Positions 51,535 to 63,596 of a stretch of DNA of 64,000 nucleotides are shown in pieces. Origin of the DNA: Atrichornis clamosus (lineage: Eukaryota; Chordata; Aves; Passeriformes; Menuridae); contig WBMZ01000348.1 of NCBI GenBank assembly GCA_013400975.1, positions 124,001 through 188,000 of the forward strand. The letters run 5' to 3'. Position 1 is the first letter of the stretch; each line of letters opens with the position of its first letter. Both the position numbers and the translations under genes were made by a program. Under the pieces are notes generated by a model. The model was given only the letters and a program-made list of their open reading frames with translations, did no database searches and was not told the origin of the DNA.

Positions 51535-54119
51535 TAGTTGGAGGAGGGCTGGAAATTAACTTTCAAATTATTAGAGGCATCCATTTGTCTTGGAGCATGG
51601 ACAGAACATTGTCAGGTTACACACTCATATATACACACCCAGGGCACTGGAGCACCCAGATCAACAAATACTGTGCAGTTCCCCTTCTGTACCCCTAGTG
51701 CTCCCCACTGGAGTGCACAGGGCAGCACCATATGTGGCCACAGTGCAGGAACGACCATGAGTGCACCGAGAAAGATGTGTGACAAGGCTGAAGAGAAAAC
51801 TCCATTAATGTCCAGAACTTAACCAGAGCAGTGGGTGCCAAGGACAATCTTGCAGGACCAGTCATATCTTCTGAAGTTCTGCAGTGCTTAGGCTTAGGAA
51901 CAAGTTGCACTAGGACCCTCTGCTGTCCTAAGGGTCATTAAGAGTCTGGAGTTCATTTTACCTTTGTTAGGTATTTTTAAAATGTTCATTATTCAATTCT
52001 TACATTAGTTATATCAACAAATTCCAGTTACTTTAAAATCCAGAGGTGGAGTCCCCTCAACATGAATTTAATCCTATTGTCAAAATCTGCATACCTCCAT
52101 AAGTTATCTTAATTGTATAGCTACTGGTTGTTCTGGGGACTGGTTTTTTATTGATTACTTTTTGAAAGAGAGAGAAAGCAATACATAGTGACCAGGATTA
52201 ATATCTGTATGGTTTCAAAACCCAAGTTTTAAGAAACATCTATGCTTATTAAAAGCAATTTGACACTTATGTACAGTTCCATTTTTTTCCCCCCTGATTT
52301 TAACTCTGTCTAGTTTAAGTTTCTTAGAATCATTTCATTTAGTGCTTAATTTCTTTCTTAATCTTTCCAGATGTTAAGAAAGTTACAGTTTAATCGAGAA
52401 GCTGAGTGTGAAAGAAAAGTGTATGACCCACAAACTTTTAATTATGGAAATTGAAGGACTTTTCCAAGGTCATGCTATACAAGGAAAACTTTAAACAGTT
52501 CATCAGATTTACTCTTTTACAGTCTTATCACAAGCCTGTGTTGCCACATGTTACACTAAGTCTTAATCACAAAATAGGAAGCAGCACCTTATCCTTTTTT
52601 ATACATTTAAACAGATGACCAAAGGCTACTGCTTGGTTACAACAAACAAGACTAAATGAAAGGAAACACTTTAGTATGTGTATTTGTTTACAGTATAGGA
52701 GCAGAACAAAAATCCAAACATGAGATTCTTATGACAAACAGAAGAGCCTTTCAGAAGCTTCTCCAGGTCAACAAACCTAAGATATTTCATATTTGTCTTG
52801 AGTATGTAGCTAAAGACTTGAAAGCCCCTCTGCACATTACTTTCCTGTCATCCCTTCTACATCTGTCTCACACCATATACATGTCTATTTGAGTTTTTAT
52901 GTGGTCTCTGTTTCCAGGTTAAACAGAGCAGAAGTGAAGGGGTAGTTCTTAATGAAGTGGATTTTAATTTTTTTTCATAAGAAGCCCATGAGAGGAAGCT
53001 GAGACAGCATTTAATCTGAAAACACTACATGGCAATGAAATCATGCCACACCGAGGTGAGTCTCTGTGTACCTCAACACTTTAACACACATTCCAAAACA
53101 GGGCTTTCACAGATCAAAAGGCTCGAGGCCCTTCACTTGGCAAAAAAAGTCACAATCAAGCAGCATGGTGTTTGTTGAGAGAACCTGGTTTGATAGCCAC
53201 AAAAGATTAAATTGTAAAGACTGTGTATAACTAAGAGCAGCAAGAATCCCAGATGAGCTCATTTTCCACTAAGAAGGTGTTTACACAGTCTGCCTAAAGA
53301 GCAGGAACAGGTAGCAAAGCACACCAAAGTTCTCCAGTGTATGCAAAAGAGAGATGCTGCTTGATGATACTGTCAGATCATAGCAGGCTGGTACACAGAT
53401 CTCTGTGAACTTGAACAGAGCACACCTAAGATTCATTCCAGGCATCACTTCTCTGTGGAGGTCCCAGTTGAGGACAAAGTCTCACTATAGTACAGCTTGT
53501 AGTTTCATACTGGGAGTTGTAAAACTGGTGCAACTGCAACATGAGTTGAACTACTATAATCAGTTCAGAGCTAGTCTCAACCTCACACAAGAAACCTCAG
53601 ATAACTTTGAAATTAGGTTTTGATAACGATGAAAAAAACCCAAGTAAAATTCTTTTCTCACTTTTTTGGAGGCCTACAGGGCCCACAAGAGGAATTAATA
53701 AAGATTACTTATGGCATTACAAAAGTCGGTTTCAAAGTACTTCTAAAAATTACATTTAAAAATATAGTTTGCTGTTTTACAGCAAACTTATACAATTATT
53801 CTTAGCTAAATTCAGGATTCTATAAAACAGATATGGACACTACAGTAGTAATTTTATATTTTCTTTGTAGCCAAATGATAAGAAACGGTCGCTTTTAAAA
53901 TGCAATTAATTTAGCTTCTTTTAGATATCTACTTCAGGATGCAAATAATTACCTTAATGATACTGATTAGAACTCTGCTGATTGCAACAGACACTTGGAA
54001 TGATTAGCTTAGAGACAGATACCGCCAGAGACTAAGATATGAAATGAATCTTACGTGAAGGCAAAGGAAGGATTTTGAATCTAAATCAGAATGGATCAAA
54101 TTCAAATTTAGTGCAAGGA

Positions 54120-54345
54120 ATGGAAACTCTGACTCTTCCCCATCTGACTGTACCCATGTGTCCATGTGCTGCCTTCCCAGAAGGCTGCTTGGGCAGGAGG
54201 TGTGGTGGCTGTGGCTGCAGGGGCGCTGTGGGACGGGCTGGAGGTATGGCCCTGGGCTGACTGCTCCCTGTGGGAGCATGTATGGACAGGAGTGAACGGG
54301 GCTATTGGTCTCTGCCCTGGAACAGCTTTTTGTACCACTACACTG
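54120..54345. other. Unidentified GC-rich islet
   Basis: The core at 54170-54300 is about two-thirds G+C in otherwise AT-rich DNA, with several short open frames on both strands, including a 133-codon minus-strand frame (54004-54405). No repeat family, TG/CA ends, splice sites or start context supports a gene. Confidence 0.45.
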
Positions 54346-54365
54346 ATGGATTAAAGAGAATGGCA

Positions 54366-54402
54366 GCTTCCTTTTCAGGACATCGCTTCCTTTTTCAGGA
54401 CA
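54366..54402. repeat. Near-tandem 17-bp duplication
   Basis: GCTTCCTTTTCAGGACA, two bases, then GCTTCCTTTTTCAGGACA. The copies differ by one inserted T. Confidence 0.88.
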
Positions 54403-55265
54403 CATTTATAGATCCCAGCCAAACACCATTTCTCACTCATGCACTGACACTTAACAGAGCTCAGAAATTAATTTGTTACTAGTACAGAATACCTACAAAC
54501 CAGACACATCCAAATTCTTTTTCAGATTTGCCACAAAGTTCTAGGTCTAGTAATGTCATCCAGATATATATCAACACACAGATATAAAATCTTCAGAGGT
54601 AAATGTTTCCTCAATAGACAAGTATGCAGAATCAAAGTTTAAGATATGAAAGTCAGATCCTACTGAAAATTAAAATACTTCAGCTTGACCAGAGTTTGCT
54701 CTTATCTACCACACGCACGTATGACCTCTTTGTTTTTGTTTTTACTGCAAGCTTTTGTCCTTTTAATTTATTGTCCAAAACTGGTTAGATATAATGATTC
54801 TGAGTTAAAATCTGAAGTGATCCTTTGAAAGTATATTTCATATCACATAGAATGTGCAAAATTAATCTCATAGCATTAATATAATCAAATTTGTATTAAC
54901 ACAGTATTTTCTGGTAATTGACACCTAATAAATACCTAAGCAGAAATCAAGTCTATTTTTATTTTCTAAGGCATTCCACTTAATATATAATTTGTTCTAA
55001 TTTTAGAGGTCATTTTGAGTTTCTTAATCATTTTAGCTGGTATTACTACTTACTTTATTTTCCTATCACTAAGCTGTTAAAAAACCAAATCAGTTATGAT
55101 ATTAAATGATGCAAAGTTATTCCATTATTGATATGAATTTACAGTATATTTCATGTGTGATACATTTTCCAGGTTTAGACGCATCATTTTCAGATGACTG
55201 GTTACTGGGTAATCTTTTTCAAGCAAGCAGAGAAGTTTCTAAAGCAGTTTCTGAAGGAAGAAACG

Positions 55266-55347
55266 AGGTTTGTTGGCAGAGGCAATATCTTTTATTAGAC
55301 CAGCTGATATAATGGGGAACAATCAGACAAACTTTCTAGCACACAGT
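55266..55347. repeat. Ancient amniote interspersed repeat fragment (family not named)
   Basis: The order GGTTTGTTGGCAGAGGCAAT, ATCTTTTATTAGACCAGCTG, then AGACAAACTTTCTAGCACAC matches a motif that recurs in many reptile and bird genomic and 3'UTR sequences (recalled, not searched). It is a short remnant without identifiable ends. Confidence 0.5.
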
Positions 55348-56177
55348 CGTGTAATCAATTTTTTTTGAAAAACCTATATGAGCACAAAAGAGTAGAATTT
55401 GAAATCTTATTTTAACAGTTCATGCCTGGATGAGAAGGAATGCAATTTTGAAAGAGAACAACTTTAAAAGATGTATCTTCAATTTGTAGATTTAAGTATT
55501 TATAAACAGTAATTTTTTTTTTTTAGATAATGCATTACTTTCTGTTAGTGTTACTTCCAGTAACATCATAGGAGATATACAGATTTTAGTCCTAAAAAAA
55601 TTATACTTTTTCTAAATATTTCCTGTATCTTATACACCTTATAGAAAGCACAAGATATATAGTTCTTTCATGTGCATGCAGAAACAAATTTCAGGGTCAT
55701 CTGAAACAGAGGGACAAAAAAAGCATGTATGGACATCTGTGTACACATAATGGCTACTAAATAATGTTCTATGTATTTCTACACACGTGAGTGTGGGCAT
55801 TTGGTTCAATAATGCCTCACCCTTCAACATTAAACCATTCACAGTGTACAGAAATAGAAATATTTCTGAACAGGAAAAGAAACAATTATGTACAAGTAAT
55901 ATGGGAGACCACAAGAATTCAAGGATAAAATATAACACTACAATGCATGAAAGAAACTCAGAATTAAGATAGGCCTAAATGTGCGGACATTAGCTTCAAC
56001 AATAGCAGATCTTCAAACAACTTTCAATTAACCTTATATATCCTTGCCATAGGATTTTGTAATCATTTAAAATTTACAGAGGTTGAAAGAAGTTACTACT
56101 TTTCTCTTAAGAAGTGTGGATATTCCCTCCTGCACCACAAGAAAAATAAAAAACCTCCAAAGAGCCATGGAGCAGGT
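55348..56177. other. AT-rich non-coding DNA, nothing recognised
   Basis: Short open frames on both strands only. A patch at about 56110-56177 just left of the LTR might be old repeat sequence, but I cannot align it with confidence. Confidence 0.6.
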
Positions 56178-56182
56178 GAAAG

Positions 56183-56782
56183 TGTCATACCCCAGATAAC
56201 GTACAGGTTAAACCAAGGCTCTTTTGCTATGGGTAGACAAAAAGGAAAAAACCCAACCAGATATTCTCAAGAGGTAAAAATCACACAGAAGTTTACTGGC
56301 CAACTACAGAAAATCAAGGAACTTTGGCAAATGATTTAGTACAACATAAAACACTTACCACAGTATAGACTTAGCCCATTCAACCTAGAAACCTTCAAAC
56401 CCATTCGATGTTAAGTTCCATGAAAAGAGAGGAAGAAGAAAGAGAGAAAACCAGATATATAGCCACCAACTTCTGGGTTCCAACAATGCAGAAAACTCCA
56501 AGATGAAGGTAGGGTCAAAGAACAAGGTGCTGGCCTCGTGGCCACCCTTCTTAAAGCCTTGGCCCATTGTGGGCCTTCCTCCCAGGTGGGACTTCTGGTC
56601 TCCTGGCCACTCAGGGCTGAGTTAGGCCACACTGGGGGCTGCCTCCAGGGGGATTGACAGACACTGTGGGGCTGGGGGTATGGGGGCAGGGCACTCCCTC
56701 ACCAGAGCAAGGCCTGGCTCTCTTCCTACTACACACTCCAAGCATCCTAAGATGTCTCAAAACAGATTTCCAGTCTCTGACA
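56183..56782 (-). mobile_element. LTR of an ERVL-like endogenous retrovirus, probably solo
   Basis: This 600-bp unit starts TGTCATACCCCAG and ends CTCTGACA, so it has TG...CA ends. It is flanked by GAAAG (56178-56182) and GAAGG (56783-56787), a possible 5-bp target duplication with one change. Read on the minus strand, a CTTTAA box (near 56551) and an AGTAAA signal (56292-56297) would give U3-R-U5 order, so the minus orientation is inferred. The GC-rich part (56520-56700) is U3-like and holds a G-quadruplex motif on the plus strand. Internal order resembles a known avian LTR family, but I recall it only from pattern. Open frames inside are shadows. Confidence 0.65.
56668..56691 (+). other. 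Potential G-quadruplex inside the LTR
   Basis: Four G-runs of 4, 5, 5 and 3 bases are separated by loops CT, TAT and CA. It lies in the inferred U3 part of the LTR. Confidence 0.65.
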
Positions 56783-56786
56783 GAAG

Positions 56787-57188
56787 GGACTAGAGAAAAA
56801 GTCTTGTGAGGAGCAGCTGAGGGAGCTGGGGATGTTTAGAGGAGAAAAGGAGGCTCAGGGGAGAACTTGTCACTCTCTACAACTCCCTGAAAGGAGGGGG
56901 TAGCCAGGTGGGAATTGGTCTCTTCTCACAGGTAATGAGTAAGTTGTGCCAGGGCAGGTTTAGATTAGCTATTAGGAAAAAATTCTTCACTGAAGGGTTG
57001 TCAAGCATTGAAAGAGGCTGCCTAGTGAAGTGGTGGGGTCATCCCCCTGGAGGTTTTTAAAGTGTAGATGTGGCACTTAGGGACATGGTTTAATGGTGGG
57101 CTTGGCAGTGCTGAGTTAATAGCTGGACTCAATGACTTTAGAGGTCTTTTCCAACCTAAATGATTCTAGGAGTCTAGGACTCTATGAA
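56787..57188 (+). mobile_element. CR1 LINE 3' end (5'-truncated)
   Basis: Classic avian CR1 3' sequence: GAGGAGCAGCTGAGGGAGCT, then GGAGAAAAGGAGGCTCAGGG, CTCTCTACAACTCCCTGAAA, GGTTTAGATTAGCTATTAGG, TTAGGGACATGGTTTAATGG and GGTCTTTTCCAACCTAAATG. It ends in decayed terminal 8-mers (GATTCTAGGAGTCTAGGACT then CTATGA). It includes the end of the ORF2 3' region and the UTR, with no intact frame. It begins only a few bases after the LTR, so the LTR may have inserted into or beside it. Confidence 0.96.
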
Positions 57189-60100
57189 ATAAACCAAGGG
57201 CTGCTAAATGTAGGGAGCTATCTATAGTTTAGTGGGTCCCTGAACTTCCCTTTTCTGGTGGGTGGAAGGAACAAGCGCTACCAGCTTGTCTTGTTTTTAC
57301 TTCCCTAAGTGTTTGCTGTAGTCTGTTGTTAGACACAGGACTAACAGGCAGCCTCATGTTCTTCTGTATTGACTGTTCAAGCTTGAAGTGCTTTAATTTA
57401 GCGCTTTGAGTGCTCTGTAGAAGTCAACACACACACACTTCTATATATGTACATAGATATATCTATATGCTGAAGATAATAAAAAGATTAAAATTGAAAA
57501 TACTAAAAATTCTAGTCTATTTCTTATAGTTGGGAAACACCACTGGAATGCTAATCAAACAATAGAAGCTCACTGAACATCTCACTTTATATTCAAAATG
57601 CAAGTGAAATAGTGGGCAAAATAAATAAATGTAAATATGAGCAGAATAATGGGCAAATTAAATAAATCTGTCTGTCATCGGCACCCCCTTCAGTTAGTGG
57701 TAAACTGCAAAAGATAACACTCTCAGCTGTAACAACAGCTGAAAGGCTAGTGAGCCAAACAGACCTTGGGGGTAAAATCCCTTACCTTCAATCCTGCATG
57801 AAAAAAGAGTTTGTCCCTTCATGTTCTATTAATACTTGAGTCATTAAAATTGATTTTTTTGTATAAAAGTTCTCTATAATAAAATGCAATGAACCACTTC
57901 TGAGAATTCTGACTGCAACATAAACATCAGGGAAAACAAACTGATCTATGCTCACTTAGGAAAATATAAGTGTATATTGATGCAGCTAGAGAGTAGTTTA
58001 GTGCTGCTAATAATGAAAAGCCAGAATTAAAGCAGTAAATGGAAAATTAAAGGTATGGGGAGTTAAATTTGCAAACGTAACATAAATGGAAGAAAGTTAG
58101 CATATAATTAGAGTTTCTAATTTCTCTTTAAATGTCTCTCAGGTTGCATACCAGGCAATTAGATTTCTTTGGGCTTCAATTTACTGTTGGGAACAGTTGA
58201 AAGTGTAAGACTTTGGGAAGAGTAAAGGGAATTATGTTTTTTTAATTAATATGCTGAGAGTTACTGTAATGTGAACACAGATTTCATGCTACAAAGAAAA
58301 TGATGTTAGACCTTTTTTAAAGAATTATTATTCATAGATCTTAGTTCCTTTGAAGTACAGTTCTGTAAATCGTAATATGTTAAAATGCTGGATAGAAATT
58401 CTAAAAAAAGCCAAAACACATTAACCCCAAAACAATAACAAACAAGAAAAAAATCCCAAACAAAAAGCATAATTCTACCACTAAATAGAACTGAAAGACC
58501 AGAAAATGCACCACTATTTTTTTTCCCACTCCTTCATGGCAGTAGTCCATAGCCAGACTGGTATGAGAATGCCTCAGATACTTAAATTCTAGTCAGCAGT
58601 TATAACTACTAAATTACAAATTACACAAAATCTTGTCGCCTTTCACCAGTAAAAGTAAGTTCATATGAAATATGTACATCAATTGCATAGTGCCCAGGAA
58701 AAATCGAAGTAAACATTCAAGAGTTTGGCTTCTATCCTTAAGGCTCATTGCAGAATTAGAATCTATGAAATTGTCCTCGCTTTCAAGAAAAGAATAAGAG
58801 TACGCAGGAAGAGCTTAGGTGTTTCGTCCATACCAAATATTTTAAAGTATTTGTTATTATTTACATTAAAGTTATTAAGTGGGGAATAACATCGCCTACA
58901 CATGGGTGCAAGTCTTGGGAACAGGTATTCCGGAGACACAAAAGGAACTAATGACAACACTGAACAACCAAAATTCCGAAGCTCAGTCCCAGCACTCATA
59001 TTGTTAAAATTAATGCCAGTGCTCAACAACTTTGAGCTTTCTTTCCGGCACAAAAATCAAATGCTATTAAATTCTTCTACTTTTCTGTTTGGTTTTTTTT
59101 CTGAAAAGAGGAAACAAATCCTAAACCTTTGTATCTAAAAATTAAATTTCATAGCTTAGTTGAGATATTGTGGTTTTCCTACGAATCATTAGATAAGGTA
59201 TTGGAGAGCTAGTCTGAGAAACAGAAAGATTTTAGGCTAGTGAATATGGTTTAAATATCAAAATTGTATAGGAATAACACATCCATTTACTTAACAATTT
59301 TCTCATAGAAAATGTAACGTAGGTAATTAGTTGAGTATGTATATGTATCTTTCTATATATCATGGTATAACAATTCAGTATTACAGCTCTGACAAATGCT
59401 ACAAGAGGACTTCCCTAACACCATTTTTTCAAATGTAATACTAAGGGAGGTATATGAGAGGAAAAGCTAGGGAGGAGGTTTTTTATTTATTTCATCTCTT
59501 CCATAATACATTTAGCTTATACCTTTCTTCAAAGGAGGGATTTGGCAGCTGCAAATGCATGGGCTCAGTGGGAAATTCTGGATTTTGAACTCATTAAAAA
59601 AAATAATAAAGAGAAACTGTATATTTTTAGGTGTCCTAAGCAGTCAGCAACTTCTCTTGCAGTCCTCAAATATACTTTGCTAAACATATCTGCTTTCCTA
59701 AATATATGCAAATTGAGCATTAGTAAATTGTAAACAAACATGTCATACTCTTATAGCTCATTTACTGAGCAGAACTACTGTAAATCATTTTTAAAAAAGA
59801 TATTTCAGATCATTCTATCCCTGAATTCTTATAAATTAGGCTAAGGAACACTTATGTACTCTAAGGAGGTCAGTATGATAGACACTGTCAACTAATGCCC
59901 ATCAGGTTTAACTCCAGGCAAAATAAAGTTAAAACTGCCATTTCCTTCTAAAATCAAGCCTGAGTAGACAGAGAAACCTCATGGCTACCGCCTGTATATC
60001 TGAGTTCCAGTATTCATCTTATTTCTAAGATGAGCACCCTTACTAAAAGGCTATGGGCTGATTACTAAAAGAGAAGGAATAAGTTGATTCCCTTGGAGTT

Positions 60101-60676
60101 ATTCTACTGTGCAAAAATTAATTCAAGCTTCAGTGAGTGAAAGCGAGAGTATAAACAAAACTGGTTATGGAATTTCTCTAATGGGGTGGGCAGAAAAATT
60201 GTGTTTAGGTCCCTAAAACCGTGAGGATTTTGTATTTTACCCACTGGTAAGAGTGTTTACAGCAGAAATAGTACAACAATAAGGATTTTACCTAGATTTA
60301 TGTTAAACTAAGATGCAAACATATTGTAAAAAATTTAATTGCTATGAGGTTTTTGCACAGAAATTGGAAATGAGCTAAAACTATTCCTTACATCTATCAT
60401 TTATTGTCTCCTTCACCTGCAAATGCACATGGCCAACATTTTAGTTCTAACACAATCCTAAACAGTTACTAATTGGTAATAGGTGATGTAATAAAACTTA
60501 CTTAGAAGAGAGACCTCAGAGGAGAAATGTGATAATTTACCTATGAGATGCAGCTTCCACTGTTAAACTTCTACCAGTTACAGCTCTGTAACTTTTGGCA
60601 GAAATCTTTCTGTATTTCATACATCTTTTTGTTTACTGCATTTCTTGCATGTTATTTTCTAGCTGCATTTTCTCAG
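57189..60676. other. AT-rich non-coding DNA, nothing recognised
   Basis: A CA/TA dinucleotide patch is at about 57428-57475. A 96-codon minus-strand frame (58763-59053) and a 78-codon plus-strand frame (58902-59138) overlap each other; neither has recognisable features. Confidence 0.6.
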
Positions 60677-60855
60677 AAAGCGGAAGTAAGAATTCCCTTG
60701 AAAAGGATTTCTTGCATCATACCATCAACAAGAAATTGAGACTATTGCCACTGTATACTGGAGGACAAAATCCCAGTGCCTGGATAAGTCCAACAGAAAT
60801 GCTGGGAGAAGAGTCCTGGCTAGACCATGCCTTGTATGTCTTTCAAACTGCATGA
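60677..60855 (+). other. Candidate terminal coding exon (unconfirmed)
   Basis: A pyrimidine-rich tract (60640-60673) ends in TCTCAG, and the next 179 nt are open (two leading bases, 58 codons, TGA at 60853-60855). The peptide starts SGSKNSLEKDFLHH, includes LLPLYTGGQNPSAWISP and ends SWLDHALYVFQTA. This is a polar and aromatic mix that looks more protein-like than most frames here. I do not recognise it. The minus strand is also open over the same bases (60725-60940), which weakens the case. A CR1 tail begins 100 bases after the stop, and no AATAAA lies between. Confidence 0.25.
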
Positions 60856-60957
60856 TACACCTGGAAAAGAACCAAAGATGTATCTTCCAAATTGTAACCA
60901 TTGTACTGAGGAAGAGTGGTTGCCTTTCTAATTGTCTCATGAAGTTGAAATGTATGT

Positions 60958-61070
60958 AGAATCATAGAATCATTTATCTAAGGAAAGATCTTTAAGATTA
61001 TCGAGTCCAGCCGTAAACCTCACTGCCAAGCCCACCGCTAAACTGTGTCCCTAAGTGCCACATCTACACG
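60958..61070 (-). mobile_element. CR1 LINE 3' end, short inverted fragment
   Basis: It begins AGAATCATAGAATCATTTAT, the reverse complement of the CR1 terminal 8-mers. It continues with GATCTTTAAGATTATCGAGT, CCAAGCCCACCGCTAAACTG and TGTCCCTAAGTGCCACATCT. The element is 5'-truncated after about 113 bp. Confidence 0.93.
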
Positions 61071-63596
61071 TAACAGACCAGGTCTGGGCATCTACTGCAA
61101 TACTCCCAAGTCCTGCAGTTAGATAGGTGCCAAGTAAACTCCAAGTGAACTCTGCTGATGATTCCATTCCAGTTAGTAATCCTACAATCTTATTGTTATA
61201 GCTTGCTTTCAAATGTATTCCATTTCTCCTAACACTGTGAATAGTGCCAAGCTCAATTCAACAGATTATATGAACTTCAAAATAAGGATGTGGAATATAT
61301 CTACAATGAGGTCAAATTGTTTGAATATCTCTGAAAAGGAAGAAGTATTTCAGCTGCATTTCTCACGTTCTCAATAATAGTTTTCTCCTTTATTGCTATT
61401 TTATGTCAAAGACATATGGTTTAGAAGAGGCTTTCTTAAGAATACTTTTGCTTTCAATAAGAATTAGCACACCATTTCTTCTCCAAACTCTTTCAAGGCT
61501 TTGATGTCTTAGCTGAGACACAGCATTCTTGGGTCTTGATATTCAGTAAAGGAAAGCATGGGGTTTTTTAAATTATTTATTTATTTAAATATATTTAGAA
61601 ATAGCTTAGGTTAGTGTAATTAGTTGTCATTTCAGGCTTGACATTCATACTTCAAAGGTCATGTTCTCCCAGCTGTAGTGGCATGTATATTTTTTAAATT
61701 AAAAATAAAATTAAACAAAAAAAGCCTCCTCATTTTTGAGATTATCGATTGCAGATACATTCTGCATTTTAAAATGCATAAATGATGCAAAAGTCAACTT
61801 AGTTCCTGCAGGTGGTTCAGTCAGCATTACCAGCTCAGAAGACATATTTTCATCATTTGAATTTCAGTCATGCAGCCCCACTAGAGTTGAAATGAGGAGG
61901 TTTATAACCCACCTTAGCTAATGGGTATAGATCTGTCTTATAACTGAGCATCCCTCTGTATAATTTTCAACTCTTTCAACATCATCCACCTCTGTTCCTG
62001 ATGAGGACTCTCTGCAACAAGGTAGGAAGTAGAATTCTATGGAATGTCTGATTCCATTGTCTTATCCAACTCCAGACCACTGGCAGATCCCCAGGGTAGT
62101 GATAACTGCTGTAAATGTTCAGAACACATACAGTAGTTTACGGCACCTGCTTCTTTAACATGCTTTTTTTCTACACAGTTAGCAGGCTATCTACCTAATT
62201 ATGAAATTAAAGGTTTTCCTGACTTGACCAACTTTAATACAATCTACAATTGCATAGTAATGTTGTCTTGATATTATAATTAATCAGAACACAAAAATTT
62301 GCTTATGACAGGGAAATTCAATATCTTGAAACACTGTTTTTCAGTGTTTCACAGTTTTAAGCAACTGTGAAAATTATCGTAAAAAATGTTCACCATAAGA
62401 TGTTGAAATTTATTTTAGTAGCATATATATGCGGCATGGTTATGAGAAGAGAAAACTTGACAGTATTTTAGTCAAATTTGTAGTTGGGATATCTCAGTAT
62501 AGACACGATTGTCTTCCAATTTAAAGACATTTTATAATTATATTTGTTGCATTTGGCACTAAGAGTATTGTCTTCTCTTGTTCGTAACACAAAAATGAAA
62601 TCCTTTTCTAATAGTTCAATTTCTTGCAGTTTAAAGATCTAAGGTTCTTTAAAAGTAAAGATCTCATATTTTAAGTATTTTATGCATATTCCCAAGGATT
62701 CCTTGCAAAAGCAGCTAAAATGTTGAGATAAAATTTTTCGTGCCAAGTCTGAGAAGTAATTTAACAAACACATTTGAAGTTTCATCTTGGAGCTAGTTCA
62801 CATAATTTTCTCCCAATATAGATTCATTCCTCCTTTTAACATAAATTCAGTATTCTTATGAGCAGAGCCCTATTAAGGATTCCTTTCACTGCAGTTTAAT
62901 TTTCAGTAACTCAAGAGATATTCACCAGTATTGTCACTGCAAAGCACCAAGTCCAGCTGCAAATGAGTGAATGAACACCATTCAGAGACAACGCCAGTGT
63001 TCTACCTTACATGGAAGTTTATCAATTTATTCCACATTTTATCATCTTTCATTTCCGAGAACAGCATTCCATCTGTGTTTAATCAAAAAATTAAATTAAC
63101 ATTTTAATAGATTGAGATATTATATCTCAGAATGTGTAAAGATAAAAGCAATAAAGAGTTCTTTTAGATCCATTTTAGATATAGGCAACTAATTTTGGGT
63201 CATTAAAAAGTGAAGGAATCAATTGCAACCAGCAGAATCAGTATGTAGCAGTTAATGAAAATGCAATGAAACATTCAGGGTAAATAGGAAGCTGAGTAAA
63301 TAATTGACCGTGCACCATAAACTATTAGTTGGAACCTTGCAAATCTACTTTCATAAATCAAATACTTTGTAAAAATGAGATTATTATTTCCAATTTTCAT
63401 TATAGTTCACTCATTAGAAAAGAAGTCTCAAATTAAGGTCAGAATACTGTTACTTCAAGAAACATAATAACTTTCCTTTTATAGCCATCACTCACAACCA
63501 TAGACAATAGACATAATCATTCAAAAGACATCTTACCATAAAAAATGTCTTCAAACAATGTAATCTAGAGATGTATCCTCTCTCAAGACAGCTTAC
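61071..63596. other. AT-rich non-coding DNA with tandem hairpins
   Basis: No gene or repeat family recognised. It includes overlapping inverted repeats at 62328-62372 and a small perfect inverted repeat at 63113-63129 (TGAGATAT, T, ATATCTCA). Confidence 0.6.
62328..62372. repeat. Two overlapping perfect hairpins sharing an arm
   Basis: GAAACACTG (62328-62336) pairs with CAGTGTTTC (62342-62350) around a T5 loop. TTTCACAGTT (62347-62356) pairs with AACTGTGAAA (62363-62372) around TTAAGC. The two stems share TTTC (62347-62350), so they cannot both form fully on one strand. Confidence 0.92.

Larger units (their letters stand above)
50680..55265. other. Non-coding DNA with a G-quadruplex motif and a GC islet
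   Basis: Mostly AT-rich. It contains a 12-bp tandem duplication (51303-51326), a canonical G-quadruplex motif (51515-51534), a GC-rich islet (54120-54345) and a near-tandem 17-bp duplication (54366-54402). No gene is supported. Confidence 0.6.

Noticed and set aside
54004..54405. 133-codon minus-strand open frame
   Set aside because: Lies over a GC-rich islet with several competing frames; no domain, splice site or start context supports it.
55176..55266. Exon-like open segment after TTTTCCAG
   Set aside because: It runs into an interspersed-repeat fragment and the acceptor tract is poor; probably chance.
57428..57475. CA/TA dinucleotide patch as a microsatellite
   Set aside because: Runs are short and interrupted; noted only as low-complexity sequence.
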